Shown here: positions 26,496 to 34,780 of the stretch, in pieces
Layout: every line of letters starts with the position of its first letter
Position numbering within the stretch: position 1 is the stretch's first letter
Assembly: GCF_027938815.1 (NCBI RefSeq)
Contig: NZ_CP115913.1
Location: 3,072,001 to 3,136,000 of the forward strand
Direction: 5' to 3'
DNA from: Oceanirhabdus sp. W0125-5
GTDB lineage: Bacteria; Bacillota; Clostridia; Clostridiales; Clostridiaceae
Length of the DNA: 64,000 nt
Program-made: the position numbers and the translations under genes
The notes under the pieces: model-generated
Seen by the model: the letters and a program-made list of their open reading frames with translations, nothing else
What the model was told of the DNA's origin: nothing
The model's database searches: none

Positions 26496-27287
26496 ATGGA
26501 TAAGTATAAAAATGAGAAAAGAACAGTAGGTAACATTTTATTGATTATAGGAGTAATTTTCATTAGTTACTGCATTATATATACAATAAAATTTGGAAGG
26601 TTTAACTTTGGGTTAGGAATCATAAGTATATTGTCAATACTTTCATGTATTGATGGGGTCATAAAGAAGTACATCATAAATAAGGAAAAGTTTATTAAAA
26701 TTTGTGAGATTATTTTTGATGGAATTTTAATAGTATCATTAATATTCTTTCTTTTTGGTGAATTGTTGATTCAAAGTGGTCTTAGGGAGAAAAGTAAATT
26801 TAAAGTGAATAATATGATAGTTTTAGGATGTGGACTCGAAGAAGATGGTGAACCATCAAAAATGATGAAAAATCGATTAAATGCTGCAATTGCGTATCTA
26901 AGTGAAAGCGAAATTAAAACCATAATTGTTAGTGGGGGGCAAGGTGCTGATGAAAAATTTACAGAAGCTTCAGTAATGAAAAAGTATCTAGTGGATAAAG
27001 GAATCAATAGTGAGATAATTATTGAAGAAAATAAATCCACAAGCACCTTCGAAAATCTTGAATTTTCAAAAGGGATATTAGAAAAAATTCAAATGAATAA
27101 CAGTGAAAAATATAATATTGTAATTGCTACAAGTGATTTTCATATGTTTAGGACTAAGTTAATAGCAAAAAAACTTGGGTTTAATGTAGAGGGAGTAGAT
27201 TCTTCTGTTAAGCTTATAGAGATACCGTATAGGCATGTTAGGGAGTATTTTGCAATTGTAAATACAATAATAAATGATTTAAGATAA
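26496..27287 (+). CDS. YdcF/SanA family (DUF218) membrane protein
   Basis: This 263-aa protein has three hydrophobic segments (about 12-32, 37-52 and 70-90), then an outer DUF218 domain. Family signatures are MIVLGCGLEEDGEPS, MKNRLNAAIAYL, TIIVSGGQGADE, SEASVMKKYL-like TEASVMKKYL, and NTxEN-like TSTFENLEFS. Relatives are linked to envelope functions (SanA/ElyC), but biochemical roles are unclear. It has no strong ribosome binding site (GGTAATTAAAAC before the ATG), which suggests coupling to the upstream genes. Confidence 0.85.
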   Translation: MDKYKNEKRTVGNILLIIGVIFISYCIIYTIKFGRFNFGLGIISILSILSCIDGVIKKYIINKEKFIKICEIIFDGILIVSLIFFLFGELLIQSGLREKSKFKVNNMIVLGCGLEEDGEPSKMMKNRLNAAIAYLSESEIKTIIVSGGQGADEKFTEASVMKKYLVDKGINSEIIIEENKSTSTFENLEFSKGILEKIQMNNSEKYNIVIATSDFHMFRTKLIAKKLGFNVEGVDSSVKLIEIPYRHVREYFAIVNTIINDLR

Positions 27288-27321
27288 AAACAGAGTACCT
27301 TATTGAAGGTATTCTGTTTTT
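27286..27321. terminator. Bidirectional terminator
   Basis: AAAAACAGAGTACCTT and AAGGTATTCTGTTTTT form a 16-bp stem with one G-U pair, between the convergent YdcF and DUF2569 genes. Confidence 0.85.
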
Positions 27322-27325
27322 ATCT

Positions 27326-27838
27326 TTAATTAATAAATGTATTATTTACACGTTTAGATTTAATAAAGTATGGAATCCAAATACTTGCTGTAATAGATGC
27401 TCTTATAATCTCAGAAAAAGAAATAGTATCTGTTTCATAAAGCATAGGAATTTGCACTATTAATATGTGATCAATTATTGCAGTAATTATTACAAACATG
27501 TACATAAATATCATGAGTTTTGGAAAAGCTTTTTTCTTATTAAAGAAATATATAATTGAAGCAATGAGTATTAATAAAAGAATGATATTTACTGAAATTT
27601 CAAATATTATACCAGGTTTCCACATCTTATGATAGTACTCGGAATGTACATTAGTAAGTAGAAACCATTCTTCTCCTGTTACAAATAAATAGAGATCATA
27701 TATACGCTTTATTGTTGAAAATAAAGAAATAAAAAGTCCAATTCCTACCAGTGTTAACCAACCACCTAAACCTTGTAGTTCTTTTTCTTCATCAATATTT
27801 TTTTCATCTTCTAAATATTGCTCTTGATACTCGTCCAT
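27326..27838 (-). CDS. DUF2569 family membrane protein
   Basis: This 170-aa protein has an acidic N-terminus (about 1-22) followed by LQGLGGWLTLVGIGL, the hallmark GGWL of DUF2569 proteins, and four hydrophobic segments. Function is unknown. AAGGAGGATT precedes ATG 27838. Upstream on the same strand an extended -10 (TGTTATAAT, about 27880-27890 on +) may serve as promoter. Confidence 0.75.
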   Translation of the reverse strand: MDEYQEQYLEDEKNIDEEKELQGLGGWLTLVGIGLFISLFSTIKRIYDLYLFVTGEEWFLLTNVHSEYYHKMWKPGIIFEISVNIILLLILIASIIYFFNKKKAFPKLMIFMYMFVIITAIIDHILIVQIPMLYETDTISFSEIIRASITASIWIPYFIKSKRVNNTFIN

Positions 27839-28219
27839 TAATAATCCTCCTTAATGTCAATGTGAATTTCTAAATAAGACATATTATAACAGATATTGGA
27901 CTGGTTGTTAATAAAAAGATATTATAAATGTACACTCATATATAATTATGATATACTTTTATATGATTATTAAGTAAAATATCACAATAAAAGATTAATA
28001 TTTACAACAATAAGACTTACAAGAGAAGGGGTTTTCAAACGGAGATTAATACTGAAACAGAGAGACTTATGTGTTATCTTCCAAAAAGTAAAAAGTTCAT
28101 CAAGGAGAATCATGAATATTCTAGAGAATTTATAGATCGCTTAAAGAGTGAAATTCAGATATAGAGATAAAGTTCTTTAGAATTGCATGTTCAATAAATA
28201 GAAGTAATGGAGGGATATA
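27839..28219. other. Interval between DUF2569 gene and MATE gene
   Basis: It holds the promoter region of the DUF2569 gene and an open frame that looks like a gene remnant (27991-28164). The MATE ribosome binding site TGGAGGG lies at the right end. No RNA gene is seen. Confidence 0.5.
27991..28164 (+). pseudogene. Possible gene remnant upstream of the MATE gene
   Basis: An open frame without a good start gives a protein-like sequence (ETERLMCYLPKSKKFIKENH, then EYSREFIDRLKSEIQI) ending at TAG 28162-28164. The first ATG inside (28069) would leave only 31 aa and lacks a ribosome binding site. Amino acid use looks like a real C-terminus, for example of a lost regulator next to the pump. Family not recognised. 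Confidence 0.3.
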
Positions 28220-29602
28220 ATGAAAAACAAAAGAAAAAAGAATAGAGATCTATTAACAGGAAGTGTTGGTAAACACTTAATTAGGATGACTATACCAACT
28301 ATTGGCGGAATGTTAGCTTTCACAGTATTCAATATAACAGATACTTTATTTGTATCAAAGTTAGGTACAAATGCTTTAGCCGCGATGGGATTTACATTTC
28401 CAATAGTTATGATTGTAGGAGCGTTCTCATCAGGAATAAGTATAGGAGCAGCTTCAGTATTGTCTAGAGCCATGGGGAATAAGGATCACCATTTAATGAA
28501 TAGGATTGCAACTGATGGAATTCTTCTATCTGTCTTATCAGTATTATTCATTTCTACTATTGGGTTACTAACTATGAATCCCATATTTACTGCGTTAGGT
28601 GCGAATAAGGAAACATTACCTCTAGTTAAAGAGTATATGACTGTTTGGTATTTAGGAGTTGTGGCGGTTGTAATGCCTCCAGTAGGAGATTCTGCAATGA
28701 GAGCCATGGGAGATATGATTAGACCGTTTATCGTGATGATGGTGTGTGCAGTCTTAAACATTATATTAGATCCAATTTTAATCTTTGGATTATTTGGATT
28801 TCCTAAGATGGGTATGGCAGGGGCTGCTTTAGCTACAGTTATCTCAAGAACTGCAGGAATGATAACTACATTATCATTTGTACATTTCCACTATGGTTTA
28901 ATTGATTTTAAGTATAAAGATTTAAAGGAATTAATATCTTCATGGGGAAAGATATTGCATGTAGGAATTCCAAGTGCAGTTGTTAGGTTATTTCCTCAAT
29001 TGGTACGAACAACTTTAACAAAGATTGCAGCGACTGTTGGAGGAACTGTTGCTGTGGCAGCGATTGCAACTGGGACAAGAGTGGAGAGTTTTGCAACAGT
29101 TGTAAGTATGGCAATAGGTACAGCAATAGTACCTATAATTGGACAGAATTGGGGAGCGCAAAAATATCATAGAGTTGATGAAACTAGAAAATTAGTAAAT
29201 AAAACGGCTGTTATTTATGGAATAATAGTATTTTTGATTTCATTACCTCTTGCTGAACCTGTGAGTAAAATATTTACCGATGATCCAAGTGTTTTGGAAT
29301 TGACCAAATGGTATTTATGGATTGTTCTTTTTGCTTCAGGAGGGTTAAATTTATATAACTGGACTAGTGGACAGTTGAATTCAGTAGGGAAACCTCTTTG
29401 GGTAATGGTAATCAATATCGCTGGTTCATTAGGAATATTAATACCAGCTTTATATATAGGATCAAAAATAAATGGGTATGTTGGAATGTTAGTTGGTTTA
29501 GGAGTTGGACAGATAATTATTGGTGCAGTTTCTGTGAAGATTGGTAAGAAAGAGTTGAAAGGGGAGCAAAATGAAAGTACCTACAATAGAGAAATCAATT
29601 GA
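28220..29602 (+). CDS. MATE family efflux transporter
   Basis: This 460-aa protein has about 12 hydrophobic segments in two similar halves. It starts with LLTGSVGKHLIRMTIPTIGGML and has ALAAMGFTFP and MAIGTAIVPIIGQNWGAQ, typical of NorM/DinF-type MATE pumps that export drugs or cations using Na+ or H+ gradients. TGGAGGG precedes ATG 28220. Its end overlaps the next gene by 32 nt, so the pump and the HD protein are probably co-translated. Confidence 0.9.
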   Translation: MKNKRKKNRDLLTGSVGKHLIRMTIPTIGGMLAFTVFNITDTLFVSKLGTNALAAMGFTFPIVMIVGAFSSGISIGAASVLSRAMGNKDHHLMNRIATDGILLSVLSVLFISTIGLLTMNPIFTALGANKETLPLVKEYMTVWYLGVVAVVMPPVGDSAMRAMGDMIRPFIVMMVCAVLNIILDPILIFGLFGFPKMGMAGAALATVISRTAGMITTLSFVHFHYGLIDFKYKDLKELISSWGKILHVGIPSAVVRLFPQLVRTTLTKIAATVGGTVAVAAIATGTRVESFATVVSMAIGTAIVPIIGQNWGAQKYHRVDETRKLVNKTAVIYGIIVFLISLPLAEPVSKIFTDDPSVLELTKWYLWIVLFASGGLNLYNWTSGQLNSVGKPLWVMVINIAGSLGILIPALYIGSKINGYVGMLVGLGVGQIIIGAVSVKIGKKELKGEQNESTYNREIN

Positions 29603-30185
29603 ATATATTAATTATGCTAAGAGTACAAATCCTGGTGAGTGGATAGATCACTCATATAATGTAGCTATAGCTGCTAGGTCTATTGCAAATGAATGTAGTG
29701 ATTTAGATGGAAATATAGCCTATGTTTTAGGGCTACTTCATGATATAGGCAGACACGAAGGTCGAGTGCAATTGCATCATACTGTAAGTGGTTATAACTT
29801 TCTGATGAAAGACGGATATGAAGATGCAGCAAGGATAGCTATAACCCATTCTTTTGTTATTCCTGATATTAGAGTTTATGGTGGGAAGTCTGATTGTACA
29901 GAAGAAGAAATAATGTTTATTAAGAAGTATTTAAATAAGGTGACATATAATGATTATGATAAACTTATTCAACTGTGTGATAATATATCTTTGCCAGAAG
30001 GTGTATGTCTAATGGAAAAAAGGTTGTTAGATGTTGTAATGAGATATGGGTTTAACGATTTTACATTAAAAAAATGGGAAAAGTATTTAGAGTTAAGAGA
30101 TTATTTTAGTAATAAAATAGGGAAGTCAATTTATAAAGTTCTAGAAGGTGTAGTTGAAACAACATTTGACTTTGATTATAAATAA
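29571..30185 (+). CDS. HD-domain phosphohydrolase-like protein
   Basis: This 204-aa protein has an HD domain: first His in EWIDHSYNVAIAARSIA, the His-Asp pair in LGLLHDIGRHEGR, a further His in RIAITHSFV and a late Asp in QLCDNISLPEG. Such proteins hydrolyse phosphate esters, often nucleotides; the substrate is unknown. ATG 29571 lies inside the MATE gene, 32 nt before its stop, behind AAAGGGGAG. Confidence 0.85.
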   Translation: MKVPTIEKSIEYINYAKSTNPGEWIDHSYNVAIAARSIANECSDLDGNIAYVLGLLHDIGRHEGRVQLHHTVSGYNFLMKDGYEDAARIAITHSFVIPDIRVYGGKSDCTEEEIMFIKKYLNKVTYNDYDKLIQLCDNISLPEGVCLMEKRLLDVVMRYGFNDFTLKKWEKYLELRDYFSNKIGKSIYKVLEGVVETTFDFDYK

Positions 30186-30201
30186 AACAACTAATAATTT
30201 T

Positions 30202-30245
30202 AAGCTTTACAAAGAACTATTAAGAGTACTTTGTAAAGCTTTTCT
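30202..30245 (+). terminator. Terminator after the HD gene, first of three consecutive hairpins
   Basis: AAGCTTTACAAAG (30202-30214) and CTTTGTAAAGCTT (30229-30241) form a perfect 13-bp stem with a 14-nt loop, followed by TTCTTG. Confidence 0.7.
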
Positions 30246-30266
30246 TGTATACGATTTTTTAGTTTG

Positions 30267-30295
30267 CTCAAAAATAGTTCTTAACTATTTTTGAG
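30267..30295. repeat. Perfect inverted repeat, second of three
   Basis: CTCAAAAATAGTT (30267-30279), loop CTT, AACTATTTTTGAG (30283-30295): a perfect 13-bp stem. No T run follows, so a terminator role is doubtful. Confidence 0.6.
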
Positions 30296-30338
30296 GTGTT
30301 TCTAATAGTTACCTCCTGATACAATATAAGTATAAACT

Positions 30339-30372
30339 TAGGAAACCCTTCTGTAATTCGGAGGGTTTCCTA
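30339..30372. repeat. Perfect inverted repeat, third of three
   Basis: TAGGAAACCCT (30339-30349) and AGGGTTTCCTA (30362-30372) form a perfect 11-bp stem with a 12-nt loop and no T run. It lies about 95 nt before the serine hydrolase start and could be an operator or leader structure. Confidence 0.6.
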
Positions 30373-30468
30373 GTATGGAATCAAGATAATGAAGATATAT
30401 GATATATTCAATCTAATGATATTAAGAAAGGAGAAACAGTATAAAAGAAAAAAGGAGAAAATACAAAA

Positions 30469-31485
30469 ATGTTAGAAAGAATTAAAGAAAACATAGTAGC
30501 TTATATAGATAATACAGGTAAAAAATTTAATGGATCTATACTTGTTTCAGTAAATGGTGAAAAGTTGATTAGCAATGGTTATGGATATGCAAATTTTGAA
30601 TTAGATGTAAAGAACACAGAGAAAACAAAGTTCCGCATATGCTCAATAACTAAGCAGTTTACTGCGGTTGCTATAATGCAATTAGTTGAAAAAGGGTTGC
30701 TTAGTGTGGATGATACATTGGACAAGTTTATAGTGGACTATCCAAAAGGAAATGAAATAACTATTCATCATCTACTAACGCATACTTCAGGTATAGTTAA
30801 TTTTACTACACTAAAAGAATATTCTATAATAATGGTAAATAAATATACAATTGAAGAATTAATTGAAATTTTTAAGCAGTTACCTTTAAATTTTGAACCG
30901 GGTTTAAAATTTGAATATTCAAATTCAGGATATATTATACTGAGTTACATAATTGAAAAGGTGACTAATAAAAAATATGGAGAATATATACAAGAGTATA
31001 TTTTTGATAAACTCTCAATGAAGAATTCAGGTGATGATATCCAATCTAAGATTTTGAAAAATAGAGCTAATGGTTACTGCAAAGATAAAGATAGTAAAGA
31101 ACTATGTAATTCAGAGTATATAGATATGAGTCACGTTAAAGGTGATGGAGGATTATATTCTACTATTGAAGATCTACACATTTGGAACAAGGCGCTATTT
31201 AGTGGGAATGTAATTAGTAAGGAATCTTTAAAGGCAATTACTACACCTTACATTGCACAAGATGATAGTAATAGTTATGGATATGGATTAGATTTAGGAA
31301 CTGAAGAAATTTCAGGGAAATTAAGAAATATAATATACCATGGTGGGGAGATTAATGGTTTTCATTGCACCAATGAAGTATTTTTAGATGAGAATGTAGA
31401 AATTATAGCATTGTCAAATATAAGGGATGGGTTTGTTTTTGAGCTAGTAGAAAATATTGAAGAGATTATTTTAAAGGAGTTTTAA
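30469..31485 (+). CDS. Serine hydrolase of the class C beta-lactamase / PBP-like family
   Basis: This 338-aa protein has the three active-site motifs of the family: Ser59-Ile-Thr-Lys62 (CSITKQFTAVA), Tyr150-Ser-Asn152 (EYSNSGY) and His291-Gly-Gly (YHGGEING). HHLLTHTSGI is also typical. Relatives include esterases, D-aminopeptidases and low-activity beta-lactamases. No signal peptide is seen, so the protein is probably cytoplasmic and an esterase or peptidase is more likely than a resistance enzyme. AAAAAGGAGA precedes ATG 30469. A GNAT gene follows after 14 nt. Confidence 0.88.
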   Translation: MLERIKENIVAYIDNTGKKFNGSILVSVNGEKLISNGYGYANFELDVKNTEKTKFRICSITKQFTAVAIMQLVEKGLLSVDDTLDKFIVDYPKGNEITIHHLLTHTSGIVNFTTLKEYSIIMVNKYTIEELIEIFKQLPLNFEPGLKFEYSNSGYIILSYIIEKVTNKKYGEYIQEYIFDKLSMKNSGDDIQSKILKNRANGYCKDKDSKELCNSEYIDMSHVKGDGGLYSTIEDLHIWNKALFSGNVISKESLKAITTPYIAQDDSNSYGYGLDLGTEEISGKLRNIIYHGGEINGFHCTNEVFLDENVEIIALSNIRDGFVFELVENIEEIILKEF

Positions 31486-31499
31486 GGAGGAAAAATAAT

Positions 31500-32012
31500 A
31501 TGCTATTAGATAAAAATATTATTACCGAAAGATTTATTCTTCGTAATATAGTAGAAGATGATGCAAAAGATGTTTGGGAGATATGGAGTAATAGTGAGAA
31601 TGAGAAATTCATGGGAGACCCTTATGAATCACTAGAAGAGATTGTATCTATATGTCAGAGCACAAAAAATTGTAATAGCTACTTAACAGTTGCAACTTTA
31701 AAAGATACTGGTGAAATTATTGGAACTTGTTGCTTTGGTCCTACAAAACAAAAAAACGAGTGGGGCTTGGGTTATTCAATTAAACAAGAACATTGGAGTA
31801 AAGGCTATGCTACAGAAATTGTAAAAGGAGTTATTAAATTTGGATGTGGTTTACGGATTACAGATTTTGTAGCAGATTGTGCTATAGAAAATTCTGCATC
31901 TGGGAGGGTATTGCAAAAATGTGGATTTAACTTAGATAGTATAAGTACTTTTAAACAGTCTAAGACAAATAAAATCTTTGAATCACATGTGTATAAGCTG
32001 CATGTAGATTAA
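31500..32012 (+). CDS. GNAT acetyltransferase, RimJ/RimL type
   Basis: This 170-aa protein starts with TERFILRNIVEDDAKDVWEIWS, the usual RimJ/RimL N-terminal pattern, and has an acetyl-CoA region in KQEHWSKGYATEIVKGVI and SASGRVLQKCGFN near the C-terminus. The substrate is unknown. TAAGGAGGA lies before ATG 31500, 14 nt after the serine hydrolase stop, so both form one operon ending at the terminator at 32046. Confidence 0.87.
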   Translation: MLLDKNIITERFILRNIVEDDAKDVWEIWSNSENEKFMGDPYESLEEIVSICQSTKNCNSYLTVATLKDTGEIIGTCCFGPTKQKNEWGLGYSIKQEHWSKGYATEIVKGVIKFGCGLRITDFVADCAIENSASGRVLQKCGFNLDSISTFKQSKTNKIFESHVYKLHVD

Positions 32013-32045
32013 GAAATTTTATAGGAACAATTTTTAAAAATTAAC

Positions 32046-32080
32046 TAAAGCTATTCCATACTTTTGGGGTAGCTTTATTG
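32046..32080 (+). terminator. Intrinsic terminator
   Basis: TAAAGCTATTCC (32046-32057) and GGGGTAGCTTTA (32066-32077) pair over 12 bp with two G-U pairs, followed by TTG. Confidence 0.6.
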
Positions 32081-32183
32081 TTAATTATCAATTTATATTT
32101 GTACTGTTGTTTTTAAAACTTTAGTATCTTCTACTCTAATTTTATAATAGGCAGAAAGCAATTAAGATAAGTTTATAATTACT

Positions 32184-32211
32184 TTGTGTTTAAGTATAAA
32201 TATGGTATAAT
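32184..32211 (+). promoter_or_regulatory. Possible promoter of the methyltransferase gene
   Basis: TTGTGT (32184-32189) and TATAAT (32206-32211) are 16 bp apart, upstream of ATG 32255. Confidence 0.5.
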
Positions 32212-32254
32212 ATGGGTTAATATTAAGAATTAGACTTATTAATAGGGGAGTGGG

Positions 32255-32959
32255 ATGATGAAAGCATTTGAAAAACTAGCGAAATTTTATAATAAAGGTT
32301 GGGGTGAATTAAGTTCATTATATATGAAATTAGTTGATTATACTATTGAAAAGTACAATTTGAGTACTGATAAAGCTCTTGATGTGGCATGTGGAACAGG
32401 AATGCTCGCAGCAGATTTATCAAATAAAGGATTTAAAGTAACTGGAGTTGATCTATCTGAGGATATGATCCATGAAGCAACACGAAATAATCCAGAATTG
32501 AAGTTTCATGTTGGTGATATGAGAAACTTTAATATAAACGATAAATTTAATCTAATAACATGTGCATTTGATTCAATAAATTATTTAACAGATAGCAGTA
32601 TGATGAAAGAAGCGATTCAGAACATATATAAGCACCTTAGTGATGGGGGTATTTTTATTGTAGATATTAATACACCTGCACTTTATGAGGACAAGCATCA
32701 TGGTACTCTTCATAGAGAGTTTGAAAATATTAAGTTTGATCAAATTCTAGAGTATGATAAAATGCAAAGAATTGGGGTAACGACATTTGATTTTGGAGAG
32801 GGCCAAAAGGAAGTACATACTCAAAAAGCTTATACAGTAGAGGAGATGGAAGGCTTTTTAGGTGAAGTTGGATTTAATATACTAGAGAAATTTAAAGACT
32901 TTAAACTATCACTAGTAGATGAAAGAGCATATAAAGTTATATTTATTGCAAGAAAGTAG
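32255..32959 (+). CDS. Class I SAM-dependent methyltransferase
   Basis: This 234-aa protein has the Rossmann-like SAM site: motif I LDVACGTGMLAADLS, the acidic residue after strand 2 in VTGVDLSEDMI, and motif III-IV LITCAFDSINYL. The fold and length fit small-molecule methyltransferases. The substrate is unknown. GGGGAGTGGG precedes ATG 32255 (ATG 32258 also possible). It lies between its own promoter and a GNAT gene 55 nt downstream. Confidence 0.88.
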   Translation: MMKAFEKLAKFYNKGWGELSSLYMKLVDYTIEKYNLSTDKALDVACGTGMLAADLSNKGFKVTGVDLSEDMIHEATRNNPELKFHVGDMRNFNINDKFNLITCAFDSINYLTDSSMMKEAIQNIYKHLSDGGIFIVDINTPALYEDKHHGTLHREFENIKFDQILEYDKMQRIGVTTFDFGEGQKEVHTQKAYTVEEMEGFLGEVGFNILEKFKDFKLSLVDERAYKVIFIARK

Positions 32960-33014
32960 GATAATGTAACTTATTACAGCCTAATTGAATTTAAGTAACT
33001 AATGGGGGGATAAT

Positions 33015-33575
33015 ATGCAGTATTTAAAAAAGATAGTAGGTGAAAAGTGTTATTTGGCACCAGTGGATGATAGTTTGACTGAAAAGGTAGCAATATGGAG
33101 TAATGATTTGAGGGTTTCAATTAGAACAGGGGATATTTCAGATATGATTACTTATGAGACACAAAAAGAATACTTGAATAGTATGAACCAAAGGGGATAT
33201 GCATTTTATATTGTAGATAATACTGATAATGAAGCAATAGGGATTATTCGATTAATGAGAGTTAATCACATAAATAGAAATGCAGTATTGGGAATATTTA
33301 TTGGTGAAAGTACAAATAGGAATAGTGGTATTGGCACTGAAGCCACTAAATTAATATTAGATTTTGCTTTTAATGTAATTAATTTAAGAAATGTTATGAT
33401 AGAAACCTTTTCTTTTAATCATAGAGCTATTAAGGTATGTAAAAAAGTTGGGTTTAAGGAAATTGGAAGAAGAAGAAATGCTATCATATATGGTGATAAT
33501 GAGTTTGATGAAGTTTTTATGGATATATTGAATACAGAATTCTCAGATTCAATCATTTGTGAAGCTCTTAAATAG
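33015..33575 (+). CDS. GNAT acetyltransferase, RimJ/RimL type
   Basis: This 186-aa GNAT protein has the acetyl-CoA-binding region ESTNRNSGIGTEATKLILDFAF and C-terminal KVCKKVGFKEIGRRR, as in SpeG/RimL-like enzymes. The substrate is unknown. GGGGGGATAA precedes ATG 33015. It probably shares a transcript with the methyltransferase and ends at the terminator at 33616. It is one of four GNAT genes in this window. Confidence 0.87.
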   Translation: MQYLKKIVGEKCYLAPVDDSLTEKVAIWSNDLRVSIRTGDISDMITYETQKEYLNSMNQRGYAFYIVDNTDNEAIGIIRLMRVNHINRNAVLGIFIGESTNRNSGIGTEATKLILDFAFNVINLRNVMIETFSFNHRAIKVCKKVGFKEIGRRRNAIIYGDNEFDEVFMDILNTEFSDSIICEALK

Positions 33576-33615
33576 ACAATAGGATATTTTAATTTATATT
33601 AAAAACTTACTTATG

Positions 33616-33660
33616 AAAAAACGTGAGACTTAAATATCTATTAAGTTTCACGTTTTTATT
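33616..33660 (+). terminator. Intrinsic terminator
   Basis: AAAAACGTGAGACTTAA and TTAAGTTTCACGTTTTT (to 33657) form a 17-bp stem with one G-U pair and a short loop, then TATTT. Confidence 0.85.
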
Positions 33661-33808
33661 TGTGTGAATATATATTGGAAAATACAAGTAAATATTTACA
33701 TCCAAATAAGTAAAGATAAATGTTGAAATTTTGTTTTAAAAAGGATATTATAAGGATATAAAGTAAAAAATGTATATAATACAATAAATTTGAAGAAAGG
33801 GGATATAA

Positions 33809-34780
33809 ATGAATATTGTCATTGGTTTTGGGGATAAGACTATGTCAATTGATATAGAAGGAAGTTACGGCATTATAAAAGATAAGATGTTATTGAATTA
33901 CCTATCTGGGGAAATGTTAAACACAAGAACGCATTATTTAAAAGTAAAAAATGAAAACGGTAAAGAATTGTTTATGAATCTAATTAAGATAGTAAATTCT
34001 ATTTGTTATAAACTAAGTGATAAAATTGATAGATTAGAAGAATATAATCCCACTTTTAACTTATACTCATCAAAAGAGAGTTTCTGGACGGTAGAAGAAA
34101 TTGAGTATAAGCTCGATGTTTTACCTAAAGAAAAGTTTGATTTTAAAGAATTTAAAAAACTTTTTGAAGAAAATAATGAGGGAAATTACTATTCTGGGGA
34201 AATAGCTACTGTTAATAGTTTTGAAAGATATTTAAATCTTAAGACAACAGGAAAAGAAACATACCTTGTTCTACTTGGAAAAAAAGGTTGGAAAAGAAAA
34301 CAAGCAATAAAAACTAAAAAAACAAAAATTGGTGATATTCTAACTAGAACAGTAAAAATTACTGAACTAAATAAAGAAAACTTTGTTAATTGTGTCGAGG
34401 AATTGACAGGTGAAGAATTTTCAAATGTTGAAATGAACTATATGCCGTCATTTTATAAGAGAAAAGATAGGGTTGTTTGTGTAGATAAAAAAAATGGATA
34501 TGTCTTTGGAGTAAGTTATTCTCAAGCTCAGACAATAGACAAGACTAAAAGTAAGTTTAACCAAATTGAAGTAGAGTTTTGGAGCAGGATTGTAGCTGAT
34601 GGTGAACCTAGTGAATTTTCATGGGATAAAGTAAAAGAAAGTCACTTTAAACTCATAAAGGATATTCAGAACAAACTAACTAAGGCAAATTATACATATG
34701 TACAGGGGGAGAAAAAATATGAGTGGTTATCAAAATTGGGAAAAACAAATAGGAGATTTGAAATTGAAAGAATTATATAA
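33809..34780 (+). CDS. Unrecognised 323-aa protein, first gene of the swivel/MATE cassette
   Basis: I do not recognise this protein. It has no signal peptide or membrane helix and is rich in Lys and Glu. The C-terminal half has alternating beta-like stretches (VVCVDKKNGYVFGVSYSQAQ, FNQIEVEFWSRIV) that faintly recall CYTH-type triphosphate tunnel domains; this is only an impression. AAGAAAGGGG precedes ATG 33809. Its last 62 nt overlap the next gene in another frame, so the two are translationally coupled and probably act together. Confidence 0.6.
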   Translation: MNIVIGFGDKTMSIDIEGSYGIIKDKMLLNYLSGEMLNTRTHYLKVKNENGKELFMNLIKIVNSICYKLSDKIDRLEEYNPTFNLYSSKESFWTVEEIEYKLDVLPKEKFDFKEFKKLFEENNEGNYYSGEIATVNSFERYLNLKTTGKETYLVLLGKKGWKRKQAIKTKKTKIGDILTRTVKITELNKENFVNCVEELTGEEFSNVEMNYMPSFYKRKDRVVCVDKKNGYVFGVSYSQAQTIDKTKSKFNQIEVEFWSRIVADGEPSEFSWDKVKESHFKLIKDIQNKLTKANYTYVQGEKKYEWLSKLGKTNRRFEIERII

